NCBI GenBank assembly: GCA_900766585.1
Contig: CAAFVV010000048.1
Coordinates: forward strand, 1-23,532
Reading direction: 5' to 3'
DNA length: 23,532 bases
Source: Clostridia bacterium
GTDB taxonomy: Bacteria; Bacillota; Clostridia; Oscillospirales; Acutalibacteraceae
A program made the translations under genes and the position numbers. The notes beneath the pieces are model-generated. The model was not told the DNA's origin, searched no databases, and saw only the letters and a list, made by a program, of their open reading frames with translations. The stretch's first letter is position 1. Every line of letters begins with the position of its first letter. Positions 15,252 to 22,624 of this stretch are shown here, piece by piece.

Positions 15252-16282
15252 AGACCCGTTTGCTGACGGCATCTGACGCGGATCTGGATATAGCTGCCGC
15301 GCTGCTTAAACAGGGCGAGCTGGTGGGAATACCGACCGAGACCGTCTACGGCTTGGCAGCCGACGCGAAAAACGGCGAGGCGGTTGCGGCGATATTCCGG
15401 GCAAAGGGGCGGCCGCAAGACAACCCGCTTATCGTGCACATTGCCGACATGAGTGCGCTTTCCGAGCTTGCGGCGGAAATTCCGCAAAAGGCACTGGCAC
15501 TGGCATCGGTCTATTGGCCGGGGCCGCTGACGATGATATTCAAAAAGAGCGGGGTGATCCCGCCGGAGGTGTCGGCGGGACTGGATACCGTGGCGGTGCG
15601 AATGCCTGCGCATCCCGTGGCTGCGGCGCTGATCCGCAAAAGCGGCTGTCCGCTGGCGGCGCCCTCCGCCAACCGCTCGGGTATCCCCAGCCCGACGGAC
15701 GCTGCCCGCGTGATGGAGGATATGGACGGGCGCATTGCCGCGGTCGTGGACGGCGGCGAATGCGCGGTCGGGGTCGAATCCACCGTGGTGGATATGACCG
15801 CGCCGGTGCCGCGCCTTTTGCGTCCCGGCGGCATCACGCCGGATATGCTTCGGGCGGTCGTCGGCGAGATCACCGTTGATCCCGCCGTGCTGAACCGGCT
15901 GGCGGACGGGGCGCGCGCCGCCTCCCCCGGCATGAAATATACCCACTATTCCCCGAAGGCGCGGGTGGTGCTGCTGCGCGGCAGCGCGGCGGACTACATC
16001 CGCTTTGTCAATGCCCGTGCGGGAGAGGAGGGTGCGTGCGCGCTCTGTTTTACCGAGGATGAGCCATTGATCCGTATCCCGACGGTCACTTACGGCAGCC
16101 GTCTGGATGATCGCACGCAGGCGCACGGTCTGTTTGAGGCGCTCCGTCGGTTGGATGAGGCGGGCGTAAAGACCGCCTACGCCGCGGCGCCGGTGCCGAC
16201 GGGTCTGGGACTTGCCGTGTATAACCGCATTGTGCGGGCGGCGGGATTTGAGGTGGTCGACCTTGATGGGACGGACGGCTGA
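15248..16282 (+). CDS. L-threonylcarbamoyladenylate synthase (Sua5/YwlC type)
   Basis: Makes threonylcarbamoyl-AMP from threonine, bicarbonate and ATP, the first step in t6A37 modification of ANN-reading tRNAs. 344 residues, the two-domain Sua5 form: an N-terminal YrdC domain (about 1-200, with PTETVYGLAADA, FRAKGRPQDNPL, SVYWPGPLT, RMPAHP, APSANRSG and GVESTVVD) and a C-terminal Sua5 domain (about 225-344). The linker SPGMKYTHYSPKA is the conserved Sua5 motif. ATG 15248 overlaps the prfA stop (ATGA), implying coupling. Corresponds to ywlC near prfA in Bacillus. Confidence 0.95.
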   Translation: MKTRLLTASDADLDIAAALLKQGELVGIPTETVYGLAADAKNGEAVAAIFRAKGRPQDNPLIVHIADMSALSELAAEIPQKALALASVYWPGPLTMIFKKSGVIPPEVSAGLDTVAVRMPAHPVAAALIRKSGCPLAAPSANRSGIPSPTDAARVMEDMDGRIAAVVDGGECAVGVESTVVDMTAPVPRLLRPGGITPDMLRAVVGEITVDPAVLNRLADGARAASPGMKYTHYSPKARVVLLRGSAADYIRFVNARAGEEGACALCFTEDEPLIRIPTVTYGSRLDDRTQAHGLFEALRRLDEAGVKTAYAAAPVPTGLGLAVYNRIVRAAGFEVVDLDGTDG

Positions 16283-16892
16283 GCCGCTGACGGTCGGGCT
16301 GACCGGTCAGAGCGGCGCCGGAAAAAGCACGGTGGCAGAGAGCTTGCTGGCTCTGCCGGGTGTCCGCTGTCTGGATCTGGATCAGATCTATCACGAGCTG
16401 ATCGCACCGGGACAGCCGCTGGTCGCCGCGCTTGCCGCCGCGTTTTCCGATGCGGTGGTGCGGCAGGACGGCACGCTTGACCGCCGTGCGCTTGCCGCCG
16501 CCGCCTTTGCGACGCCCGAAAATGCGCAAAAGCTCAATGCCGTGACCCATCCCGCGATCCTGCGGGAGACGGCGCGCCGCAGGCAGGCGCTTGCGGCGGA
16601 TTCCACGGTGCGGGCGGTGCTTCTGGACGCGCCGCTGCTGTTTGAAAGCGGGCTTGACCGGGAGTGCGACCGCGTGATCGCGGTCGTTGCGCCCGAGGCG
16701 GTGCGGCTTGACCGCATCCGCCGCCGGGACGGTCTGCCCGAGGAGGCGGTGCGCCGGCGCTTTCTGCGCCAGCAGCCGGAGGAATTTTATACAAGCCGCG
16801 CCGATCTGGTGCTGGATACCGGCGGCGGTCAGCCGCTGGCGGCGCTGGTGCAGCAGGCAAAACGGCAGTTGGAGGAGTGGTGCGACCGGTGA
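16266..16892 (+). CDS. coaE: Dephospho-CoA kinase (CoaE)
   Basis: Phosphorylates dephospho-CoA in the last step of coenzyme A synthesis. From ATG 16266 it has 208 residues, normal length. The P-loop is GQSGAGKST (residues 14-22), then DLDQIYHEL, THPAILRE, DAPLLFESG, and the lid region RRRDGLPEEAVRRR. The start overlaps the preceding gene by 17 bases. The frame is open further upstream to 16212, but that part is inside the previous gene and unlike CoaE. The stop overlaps the next start as GTGA. Clostridia often pair coaE with a small lytic transglycosylase gene, as here. Confidence 0.95.
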   Translation: MGRTAEPLTVGLTGQSGAGKSTVAESLLALPGVRCLDLDQIYHELIAPGQPLVAALAAAFSDAVVRQDGTLDRRALAAAAFATPENAQKLNAVTHPAILRETARRRQALAADSTVRAVLLDAPLLFESGLDRECDRVIAVVAPEAVRLDRIRRRDGLPEEAVRRRFLRQQPEEFYTSRADLVLDTGGGQPLAALVQQAKRQLEEWCDR

Positions 16893-17467
16893 AACGAACC
16901 CGACGGGCGGTCGAGATCGGCTGCCTTGCTTTGGCATTCTGCGCGGCGGTCTGGCTGCTTGGCGGCGGCATCCGCCGCTACCTCTGCCGCTTTTATCCCG
17001 ATCAATACGGCGCACAGGTGACCGCCGCCGCCGAAGAAAACGGGCTCTCTCCCTCGCTGCTGATGGGGATGATCTATACCGAGAGCCATTTTGATCCGAC
17101 GGCGCATTCGTCGGCGGGCGCGGTCGGGCTGATGCAGCTGACGGCGAGCACCTTTGACTGGGCGCAGATGCGGCGGCACATTCCCGAAGACGAGCGCCTG
17201 TCTCCCGAGTTGCGGGAGGATCCGGATATCAATATTCGCTACGGCAGTTATGTTTTGGCGCTTTTGCGGGAAGAATTCCCCGAGGAGGATACCGCGCTTG
17301 CCGCCTATAACGCCGGGATCGGGCATGTTAGGGAGTGGCTTTCGGACAGCCGGTATTCCGCCGACGGGGTGACGCTTACGCAGATTCCCTTTGAAGAAAC
17401 ACGCGAATATGTCCGCAGAGTGCGGGCGGCGCAGGAGATGTACCGCCGGCTGTACGGATATGACTGA
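16889..17467 (+). CDS. Small membrane-anchored lytic transglycosylase (SLT domain)
   Basis: Cleaves peptidoglycan glycan strands, leaving anhydro-muramyl ends, probably outside the membrane. From GTG 16889 the protein has 192 residues: a single N-terminal membrane segment (about 8-28), then a compact SLT domain. The catalytic Glu is E65 in MIYTESHFDP; SAGAVGLMQL, INIRYGSYVL and ALAAYNAG are the other family motifs. In-frame GTGs at 16877 and 16880 overlap the ribosome binding site GGAGGAG (16871-16877), so 16889, overlapping the coaE stop, is preferred. No peptidoglycan-binding module is attached. Confidence 0.92.
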   Translation: MKRTRRAVEIGCLALAFCAAVWLLGGGIRRYLCRFYPDQYGAQVTAAAEENGLSPSLLMGMIYTESHFDPTAHSSAGAVGLMQLTASTFDWAQMRRHIPEDERLSPELREDPDINIRYGSYVLALLREEFPEEDTALAAYNAGIGHVREWLSDSRYSADGVTLTQIPFEETREYVRRVRAAQEMYRRLYGYD

Positions 17468-17506
17468 GGCACTGTCGCCTTTGAATACGGAAAGGAGTTA
17501 ATGACC

Positions 17507-18916
17507 ATGTCGGAAGAAAAGAAAACCGCAGCCGAGGAGTGGAAGGAACAGCTTTTTCTGAAGCCCTCCTATGCCCCGGAGACGCTGGAGGAAAAGGACG
17601 TTGCGGCGGCTGACCGCTACTGTGCCGATTACGCCGCCTTTTTGGATGAGGCGAAAACCGAGCGCGAGGCGGTCACGGCGGCGGTTGCGCGCGCCGAGGC
17701 GGCGGGCTTTGTGCCGTTTGACCCCCAAAAGAAGCTCGTCCCCGGCGACAAGGTGTATCAGAACAACCGCGGTAAGGCACTGATTCTTGCCGTGATCGGC
17801 AGCCGCCCGCTGACCGACGGCGTGTCGATCGCGGTTGCGCATATTGATTCGCCGCGGCTGGATCTCAAGGCGGTGCCGGTCTATGAGGACCGCAAGCTCG
17901 CCTATTTTGACACCCACTATTACGGCGGCATCAAGAAGTATCAGTGGACGGCGATCCCGCTCGCTCTGCACGGCGTGGTCATCCGCAGAGACGGCACCAA
18001 GGTCACGGTGCGTGTCGGCGAGGATCCCGCCGATCCGGTGTTCTGCGTGACCGATCTTCTGCCGCACCTGGCGCAGGAGCAGATGAAGCGCCCGGCGGGC
18101 GAGATCATCCGCGGCGAGGACTTAAATGTCCTGATCGGCTCCCGTCCCTTCAGGGGCGACGAGTCCGGCGAGGCGGTCAAGCTGAACATCCTGCATCTGC
18201 TGTTTGAAAAATACCAGATCACCGAGGCGGATTTCCTGTCCGCAGAGCTGGAAATGGTGCCCGCCTTCGGTGCGCGCGATATCGGCTTTGACCGCAGCAT
18301 GATCGGCGCCTACGGCCATGACGACCGCGTCTGCGCCTATCCCGCGCTGACGGCGCTGCTTGCCCAGGGCTGCCCCGCCTATACGGCGCTGACCGTGCTG
18401 GCGGACAAGGAGGAGACCGGCTCGGACGGCAACACCGGTATGCAGGGCTCGTTCCTGCGCGATTTTGTGGAGGATCTGGCGGCGCAGGCGGGCGTGAGCG
18501 GCTATCGCGTGTTGGCAAACTCCCTCTGCCTGTCCGCGGATGTCAATGCGGCGTTTGACCCGATCTATCCCGAGGTCATGGAGAGCCGCAACTGCTGCTA
18601 TATCAACGGCGGCGTGGTGCTGACGAAATACACCGGCTCCCGCGGCAAGGGCGGCACGAGCGATGCCTCGGCGGAGACGATGGGGACGATGCGCCGCCTG
18701 ATGGACAAGGCGGGCGTGGTCTGGCAGGTCGGCGAGCTGGGCAAGGTGGATCTCGGCGGCGGCGGCACGGTGGCGAAATATGTCGCCAATCTGAATGTGG
18801 ACACCGTCGATCTCGGCGTGCCGGTTCTGTCGATGCATGCGCCGCTTGAGGTGGTCTCGAAGCTGGATGTCTATATGGCGCATCGCGCATTTTCGGCGAT
18901 GTTTGACCGCGCATAA
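17507..18916 (+). CDS. M18 family aminopeptidase
   Basis: Zinc-dependent cytosolic aminopeptidase of family M18 (aspartyl aminopeptidase/ApeB type). 469 residues from ATG 17507; an ATG at 17501 is also in frame but lies only 3 bases after AAAGGAG (17491-17497), against 9 bases for 17507. Metal and active-site segments: H112 and D114 in AHIDSPRLD, DKEETGS with E302-E303, MESRNCCYINGG, and H444 in SMHAPLEV near the end. M18 enzymes form large tetrahedral dodecamers, so it probably finishes peptide breakdown. It is the last gene before a strong terminator, ending the housekeeping run. Confidence 0.94.
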   Translation: MSEEKKTAAEEWKEQLFLKPSYAPETLEEKDVAAADRYCADYAAFLDEAKTEREAVTAAVARAEAAGFVPFDPQKKLVPGDKVYQNNRGKALILAVIGSRPLTDGVSIAVAHIDSPRLDLKAVPVYEDRKLAYFDTHYYGGIKKYQWTAIPLALHGVVIRRDGTKVTVRVGEDPADPVFCVTDLLPHLAQEQMKRPAGEIIRGEDLNVLIGSRPFRGDESGEAVKLNILHLLFEKYQITEADFLSAELEMVPAFGARDIGFDRSMIGAYGHDDRVCAYPALTALLAQGCPAYTALTVLADKEETGSDGNTGMQGSFLRDFVEDLAAQAGVSGYRVLANSLCLSADVNAAFDPIYPEVMESRNCCYINGGVVLTKYTGSRGKGGTSDASAETMGTMRRLMDKAGVVWQVGELGKVDLGGGGTVAKYVANLNVDTVDLGVPVLSMHAPLEVVSKLDVYMAHRAFSAMFDRA

Positions 18917-18952
18917 GCGCAGGAGAATTCTGCCGCGTAGAGACAACGCTGT

Positions 18953-18999
18953 CAGGCGTCCGCTCTCTGTTTATACAGAGAGCGGATGCCTGATTTTTT
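18953..18999 (+). terminator. Strong intrinsic terminator after the M18 gene
   Basis: Arms 18953-18970 and 18975-18992 form an 18-bp stem with only one G-T wobble and a TTAT loop, followed by A and six T residues (18994-18999). It ends the long plus-strand run and separates it from the regulator gene. Confidence 0.95.
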
Positions 19000-19015
19000 G
19001 TTGGCTCATACGGGA

Positions 19016-19044
19016 AGTATAAAAAATACTATTCCACTCGTATT
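19016..19044. promoter_or_regulatory. AT-rich inverted repeats, possible operator
   Basis: Two short dyads overlap: AGTAT-AAAAA-ATACT (19016-19030) and AATAC (19025-19029) with GTATT (19040-19044). They lie just upstream of the promoter of the XRE-type regulator gene, where an autoregulatory operator would be expected. The arms are only 5 bases, so chance is possible in an AT-rich spacer. Confidence 0.3.
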
Positions 19045-19073
19045 GATTGTGGGTGTTCATCGGCGCATTTTTC

Positions 19074-19082
19074 TGCTACACT
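19074..19082 (+). promoter_or_regulatory. Extended -10 promoter for the regulator gene
   Basis: TG-C-TACACT (19074-19082) fits an extended -10 element. The best -35 at 17-base spacing is a poor TGTTCA (19054-19059), as is common with extended -10 promoters. The transcript would start near 19089, leaving a very short leader with the ribosome binding site AAGGGAG (19092-19098). Confidence 0.5.
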
Positions 19083-19107
19083 GATAGGCAGAAGGGAGAT
19101 GGGCTGT

Positions 19108-20184
19108 GTGACAGACAAATTGGCGGAGAATATCCGCGCCTTTCGCAAGCAGCGGGGGCTGACGCAGGAGCAGCTTTCCGAGGTGCTGGGGGTCACGGTC
19201 GGTGCGGTGTATAAATGGGAGGCGGGGCTGTCGCAGCCGGAGCTTGCCACGATTCTGGAGCTGGCGGACTTTTTTGACACCTCCGTAGATGTGCTGATCG
19301 GTTATGTGCTGCGGGACAACCGGCTGCAGGCGACCCTTGCCCGGCTGCAGCAGTGCAAGGCCGACAAGGATCGGGCGGGACTTTCGGAGGCGGAAAAGGC
19401 GCTCAAAAAATATCCGCATCTGTTTTCGGTCGTCTATGCTGCTGCCGGGCTGTATGGCGTATTCGGCATGCAGGAGGGCGACAAGGCGCTTTTGCGGCGG
19501 GCGGTGGAGCTTCTGGAGAGCGCGCGGCAGCTTTTGGCGCAGAATGACAATCCACGGATCAGTGACAGCACGATCTCGGCGTATGCCGCGCAGCTGCTGA
19601 TTGCCATCGGCGAACCGGAGCAGGCGGTCGAACGGCTGAAATCACTCAACGCCGACGGCATATACAGCGATGTGATCGGATTGACGCTGGCGGCGGACGG
19701 CAAACAGCCGGAGGAGGCGGTGCCCTATCTGTCGGAGGCATTGGTCGATGCCGTAAAAAGTCTCATCCAGGTCGTGATCGGCTATGTGAATGTGTTTTCC
19801 GCGCGAAAGGACTGGATGTCCGCGCAGGCGATCCTGCACTGGGGCATCGGGATATTTGCCGGACTGAAAAAAGAGGGAAAGCCCTGTTTTCTCGATAAGG
19901 TCTGCGGGCTTTTATATGTGTGTCTGGCGGATGCGCAGGAGGAATCAGGCGATACAGCCGGTGCGGCGGAAACGCTGCAAGGGGCGTGGGCGCTTGCCCA
20001 GCACTTTGATGCGGCGCCGGATTACCGCGTCGGCGCTTTGCGGTTTGCCGAGGGAATGGCGCAGGCGAACGCCTATGACGATTTCGGGCAGACAGCAGAG
20101 GAAGGGGTACGGAAAGTGATCAGAGAAACGGAAAATGCGGCGCTGATCGCCATGTGGGAGGAGATGGTGCGCGGTGAGGGCTGA
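19108..20184 (+). CDS. XRE-family HTH regulator with TPR-like helical C-terminal region
   Basis: 358 residues. An N-terminal XRE/Cro-type helix-turn-helix occupies about 1-62 (LAENIRAFRKQRGLTQEQLS, GAVYKWEAGLSQPEL, DTSVDVLIGYVLRDN). The remaining ~290 residues are all-helical repeats with paired-helix, TPR-like spacing (LLRRAVELLESARQLL, AAQLLIAIGEPEQAVERLKSL, AEETLQGAWALAQHF-like segments). This layout resembles peptide-responsive regulators (RRNPP type), but no signal peptide gene was found, so this is only a comparison. An ATG at 19099 touches the ribosome binding site directly; GTG 19108 is 9 bases away and preferred. It overlaps the ABC gene by 11 bases, suggesting the regulator controls its own operon. 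Confidence 0.8.
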   Translation: MTDKLAENIRAFRKQRGLTQEQLSEVLGVTVGAVYKWEAGLSQPELATILELADFFDTSVDVLIGYVLRDNRLQATLARLQQCKADKDRAGLSEAEKALKKYPHLFSVVYAAAGLYGVFGMQEGDKALLRRAVELLESARQLLAQNDNPRISDSTISAYAAQLLIAIGEPEQAVERLKSLNADGIYSDVIGLTLAADGKQPEEAVPYLSEALVDAVKSLIQVVIGYVNVFSARKDWMSAQAILHWGIGIFAGLKKEGKPCFLDKVCGLLYVCLADAQEESGDTAGAAETLQGAWALAQHFDAAPDYRVGALRFAEGMAQANAYDDFGQTAEEGVRKVIRETENAALIAMWEEMVRGEG

Positions 20185-21886
20185 GCAGACGGCGAAGCAT
20201 CTGGTGCGCGAGTTTACGCGCGGCAACCGCGCGGCGCTGTGCCTTTCCGTGGCGGCGGCGCTGCTCGCAGGTACGCTCAATCTGATCCTGTCGTGGCTGA
20301 TCCAGCAGCTGATCGACCTGATCTCCGGCGAACCGGATGTGCTGCCGCTCGGGACGCTGGCGGCGATTGCCGGCGGATTTGCGGTGCTTTGCGCCGCGGT
20401 ATACGGCTTGCGCTGTCTTTCGGAGCCGCGGTTTATCGAAAAAGCCATGCGGCAGTATAAAGATTTCGCCTTTGCGCGGCTCACAGAGAAGGGGATTGCC
20501 TCATTTCGCGCAGAAAACACGGCGGCGTATCTTTCGGCGCTGACCAACGATGCCGCCAGTGTGGAAGCCGATTATCTGGCGCAGCAGATCAGCATGATAC
20601 AAAAGATCGTCACCTTTTTCGGCGCGCTGGCGCTCATGCTGTGGTATTCGCCGCTGCTGACGGTTATCGCGGTTCTGGTGACACTGCTGCCGCTGGCGGC
20701 TTCGGTGCTGACGGGAGGACGGCTTCAGGCTGCGGAGCGGCGTGTGTCAGACGGCAACCGGGAGCTTACTGCGACGCTGACCGATTGCCTCGGCGGCTTT
20801 GCCGTGGTCAAGACGTTTAAGGCGGAGCGGGAGATATTCCGCCTGTTTGCCGAGCGCAACCGCGCGCTTGAGCGGGAAAAGGGTATCCGGCGTCGTCTGC
20901 GCATTTTGATTGGGCTGATCGGCGCACTGGCGGGTATGGCGGCGCAGCTCGGCGTATTTCTGGCGGGTGCGGCGCTCGCGCTCGGCGGTTATGCGCTGAC
21001 CGCCGGTGCGGTGATCTTGTTTGTCAACCTGATGAATTTTATGATCGAGCCGATCGCCGAGCTGCCGACCGTCTTGGCGGGGCGCCGTGCGGCGCGCGGG
21101 CTGATCGGGCGTCTGGCGGAGCTTTTGGAGACGCCGGACAGCACAGCCGACGGGGATACACTGCCGCCGCTGCAAAACAGCATCGTCCTTGACGACGTGT
21201 CCTTTGGCTACGACGGCGGCAAAGAGGTGCTGCATCATGTATCCGCCGTGTTTGAGGCGGGAAGGGCCTATGCCGTCGTCGGCGGAAGCGGCAGCGGAAA
21301 ATCGACGCTGCTCGGCGTTTTGTCGGCGGAAAACACCGGGTACTGCGGCGCTGTCCGCTTCGGCGGCAAAGAGCTACGCGAGGTGTCGCCCGAATCGCTG
21401 TATGAGGTGCTGTCCGTGATCCGGCAGAATGTGTTTGTGTTCAACGCCTCTGTGCGCGACAATGTGACGATGTTCCGAGATTTTCCCGCCGATGCCCTTG
21501 AACAGGCAATCGGGCGGGCACACCTGACCGACCTGCTGTGTGAGCGCGGCGAAGGCTATCTCTGTGGAGAGAACGGGAGCGGGCTGTCCGGCGGCGAGAA
21601 GCAGCGCATCTCCATTGCCCGCAGCCTGCTGAAACAGTCCTCCGTGCTGCTGGCGGATGAGGCGACCTCGGCGCTCGACGCACAGACGGCGCATCAGGTC
21701 GGCAGCGATCTGCTCGATCTGACGGGTATCACCCGTATCGTGGTGACGCATACGCTCGAGGAAAGTCTGCTGCGCCGCTATGACGGGATTCTGGTGCTGA
21801 AGGACGGCAGCGTTGCCGAGTCCGGGCGCTTTGACGAGCTGATGGCGAAAAAGGGGTATTTCTATGCCCTGTATACCGTCGGCTGA
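20174..21886 (+). CDS. ABC exporter half-transporter (fused membrane and ATPase domains)
   Basis: 570 residues, starting at GTG 20174. The N-terminal ~300 residues hold about six membrane segments in the type-I exporter arrangement; the C-terminal ~235 are the ATPase. Walker A is GGSGSGKST (370-378), the Q-loop IRQNVFVFNASVRDNV, the signature LSGGEKQ starts at 471, Walker B ends at D495-E496, and the switch His is H526 (VVTHTLEE). All are intact, so it should be active, most likely as a homodimer because no second half is adjacent. No peptidase (C39) domain is present. The substrate is unknown. It overlaps the HTH regulator gene, so substrate export may be under that regulator. Confidence 0.92.
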   Translation: MRAEQTAKHLVREFTRGNRAALCLSVAAALLAGTLNLILSWLIQQLIDLISGEPDVLPLGTLAAIAGGFAVLCAAVYGLRCLSEPRFIEKAMRQYKDFAFARLTEKGIASFRAENTAAYLSALTNDAASVEADYLAQQISMIQKIVTFFGALALMLWYSPLLTVIAVLVTLLPLAASVLTGGRLQAAERRVSDGNRELTATLTDCLGGFAVVKTFKAEREIFRLFAERNRALEREKGIRRRLRILIGLIGALAGMAAQLGVFLAGAALALGGYALTAGAVILFVNLMNFMIEPIAELPTVLAGRRAARGLIGRLAELLETPDSTADGDTLPPLQNSIVLDDVSFGYDGGKEVLHHVSAVFEAGRAYAVVGGSGSGKSTLLGVLSAENTGYCGAVRFGGKELREVSPESLYEVLSVIRQNVFVFNASVRDNVTMFRDFPADALEQAIGRAHLTDLLCERGEGYLCGENGSGLSGGEKQRISIARSLLKQSSVLLADEATSALDAQTAHQVGSDLLDLTGITRIVVTHTLEESLLRRYDGILVLKDGSVAESGRFDELMAKKGYFYALYTVG

Positions 21887-21913
21887 CTATACTCATCGGA
21901 AAAGGGGGCGGAC

Positions 21914-22198
21914 ATGAAAATAATAGAACTGGATCTAACCGGCTGCAAAAACACACGGGATATTCACGAGAATATCCGCATGGCGTTTGATTTTCCGGAC
22001 TGGTACGGGAAAAACTGGAGCGCCTTTTGGGATCTGCTGTGGAGCGAGTGCGATGCGGACAAAGTAATCGTCAAAGGGGAGAACTCCCTGCCGCACGAGC
22101 TGGAAGGGGCGCTGGATAGGCTGCACGAAATACTGGAACGGAACGTGCAGGCCTGTGCGGACAGCGACAGCCTGTTTTCGTATGAAATGATCAGCTGA
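21914..22198 (+). CDS. Barstar-family protein (orphan)
   Basis: 94 residues, similar to barstar, the tight inhibitor of barnase-type ribonucleases. The core helix reads FPDWYGKNWSAFWDLL, matching barstar LPEYYGENLDALWDCL. W39 and D40 align with barstar W38 and D39, but the position of Asp35, a main barnase contact, is Ser36. No barnase-like gene is seen in the window. The gene follows the ABC exporter by 27 bases; an isolated TATACT (21888-21893) could act as its own -10 box, but no -35 fits. The ribosome binding site is the purine-rich stretch GGAAAAGGGGGCGGA. It may be an immunity protein, an orphan antitoxin, or a repurposed family member. Confidence 0.85.
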   Translation: MKIIELDLTGCKNTRDIHENIRMAFDFPDWYGKNWSAFWDLLWSECDADKVIVKGENSLPHELEGALDRLHEILERNVQACADSDSLFSYEMIS

Positions 22199-22199
22199 A

Positions 22200-22234
22200 C
22201 CGGCAGTCCGCCGGACAGCACAAGCCCCCTGCCG
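22200..22234 (+). terminator. GC hairpin after barstar, possibly a truncated terminator
   Basis: CCGGC-AGTCC-GCCGG (22200-22214) begins one base after the barstar stop, and an alternative longer pairing CGGCAG (22201-22206) with CTGCCG (22229-22234) is also possible. No T-tract follows; the IS3 element starts at 22243. It may be a terminator whose T-run was displaced by the insertion, or a weak hairpin only. Confidence 0.25.
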
Positions 22235-22242
22235 CGGGTAAC

Positions 22243-22282
22243 TGGACTATATCCCCCAAAACGGACAGTGAAAAAAAGCACC
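22243..22282 (+). repeat. IS3 element left terminal inverted repeat
   Basis: Starts TGGAC and shares the TCCCC block and the GACA...GAAAAAAAGC block with the right end. The 5' TG terminus is typical of IS3-family ends. Its inner edge overlaps the 5' arm of the hairpin at 22279-22316. Confidence 0.8.
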
Positions 22283-22316
22283 TCCTGTTGTAGAATAGAA
22301 ACTACAACAGGAGGTG
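22271..22316 (-). terminator. Minus-strand intrinsic terminator formed by the IS hairpin
   Basis: Read on the minus strand, the perfect 15-bp stem (22316 to 22279) is followed by GC and seven T residues (22277 to 22271). This is a textbook intrinsic terminator for transcripts crossing orfA in the antisense direction. Read on the plus strand the stem lacks a T-tract. Confidence 0.7.
22279..22316 (+). promoter_or_regulatory. Hairpin sequestering the transposase ribosome binding site
   Basis: Arms CACCTCCTGTTGTAG (22279-22293) and CTACAACAGGAGGTG (22302-22316) pair perfectly around an 8-base loop. The 3' arm contains AGGAGGTG, the ribosome binding site of orfA, whose ATG is at 22322. In an mRNA entering from outside the element the site would be masked, keeping transposase translation low; a transcript starting within the hairpin would lack the 5' arm and be translated. 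Confidence 0.75.
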
Positions 22317-22321
22317 TTGTC

Positions 22322-22624
22322 ATGTCCAGGCAATATACAAAAGTAGAGGCGCTCAGCGAAGAAGTGTTCCGGCGAAAGGCCGCAGGAGAAACGAACCGAG
22401 AGATCGGTGCCCATTTCGGACTGAGCAAAGCACAGATCAAAGGACTTGTCAAGCGCCAAAACCGCAAACAACGGCTGATCGCCAACGGCTATGTTCCGCA
22501 GCCGAAAGGTCGGCCGCGCAAAGATTCGCTCAACGAAGAACAAAAGCGAAATAACGAACTGATCGAGCTGCGGATGCAGGTGGAGCTGCTGCGAAATTTT
22601 CTGTCCGAAGTTGGAAGGAGGTGA
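22322..22624 (+). CDS. IS3-family transposase OrfA (DNA-binding)
   Basis: 100 residues from ATG 22322, which has AGGAGGTG at proper spacing. A helix-turn-helix domain (about 8-45: LSEEVFRRKAAGETNREIGA, LSKAQIKGLVKR) binds the terminal repeats; a C-terminal leucine-rich helix (about 75-98) is the usual dimerisation segment. The frame is open to a GTG at 22268, but that start is in the terminal repeat and has no ribosome binding site. The stop overlaps orfB by GTGA, and orfB lies in the -1 frame, the usual IS3 arrangement. Confidence 0.9.
   Translation: MSRQYTKVEALSEEVFRRKAAGETNREIGAHFGLSKAQIKGLVKRQNRKQRLIANGYVPQPKGRPRKDSLNEEQKRNNELIELRMQVELLRNFLSEVGRR
22594..22600 (+). promoter_or_regulatory. 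Candidate -1 frameshift site for OrfAB fusion
   Basis: The heptamer A-AAT-TTT fits the X-XXY-YYZ slippery pattern in the orfA frame, and the -1 frame is open from here into orfB. A shift would give an OrfAB fusion of about 383 residues, as in other IS3 elements. It is not the commonest A6G-type site and I see no clear downstream stem, so confidence is modest. Confidence 0.4.

Noticed and set aside
13261..17467. CRISPR, tRNA or riboswitch in the housekeeping run
   Set aside because: Gaps between genes are at most a few tens of bases, with no direct-repeat arrays, cloverleaf signatures or conserved aptamer sequence visible.
21888..21893. Separate barstar promoter
   Set aside because: TATACT is a fair -10 box, but no -35 box fits at 16-18 bases and there is no exact TGn extension, so it is mentioned only in the gene entry.
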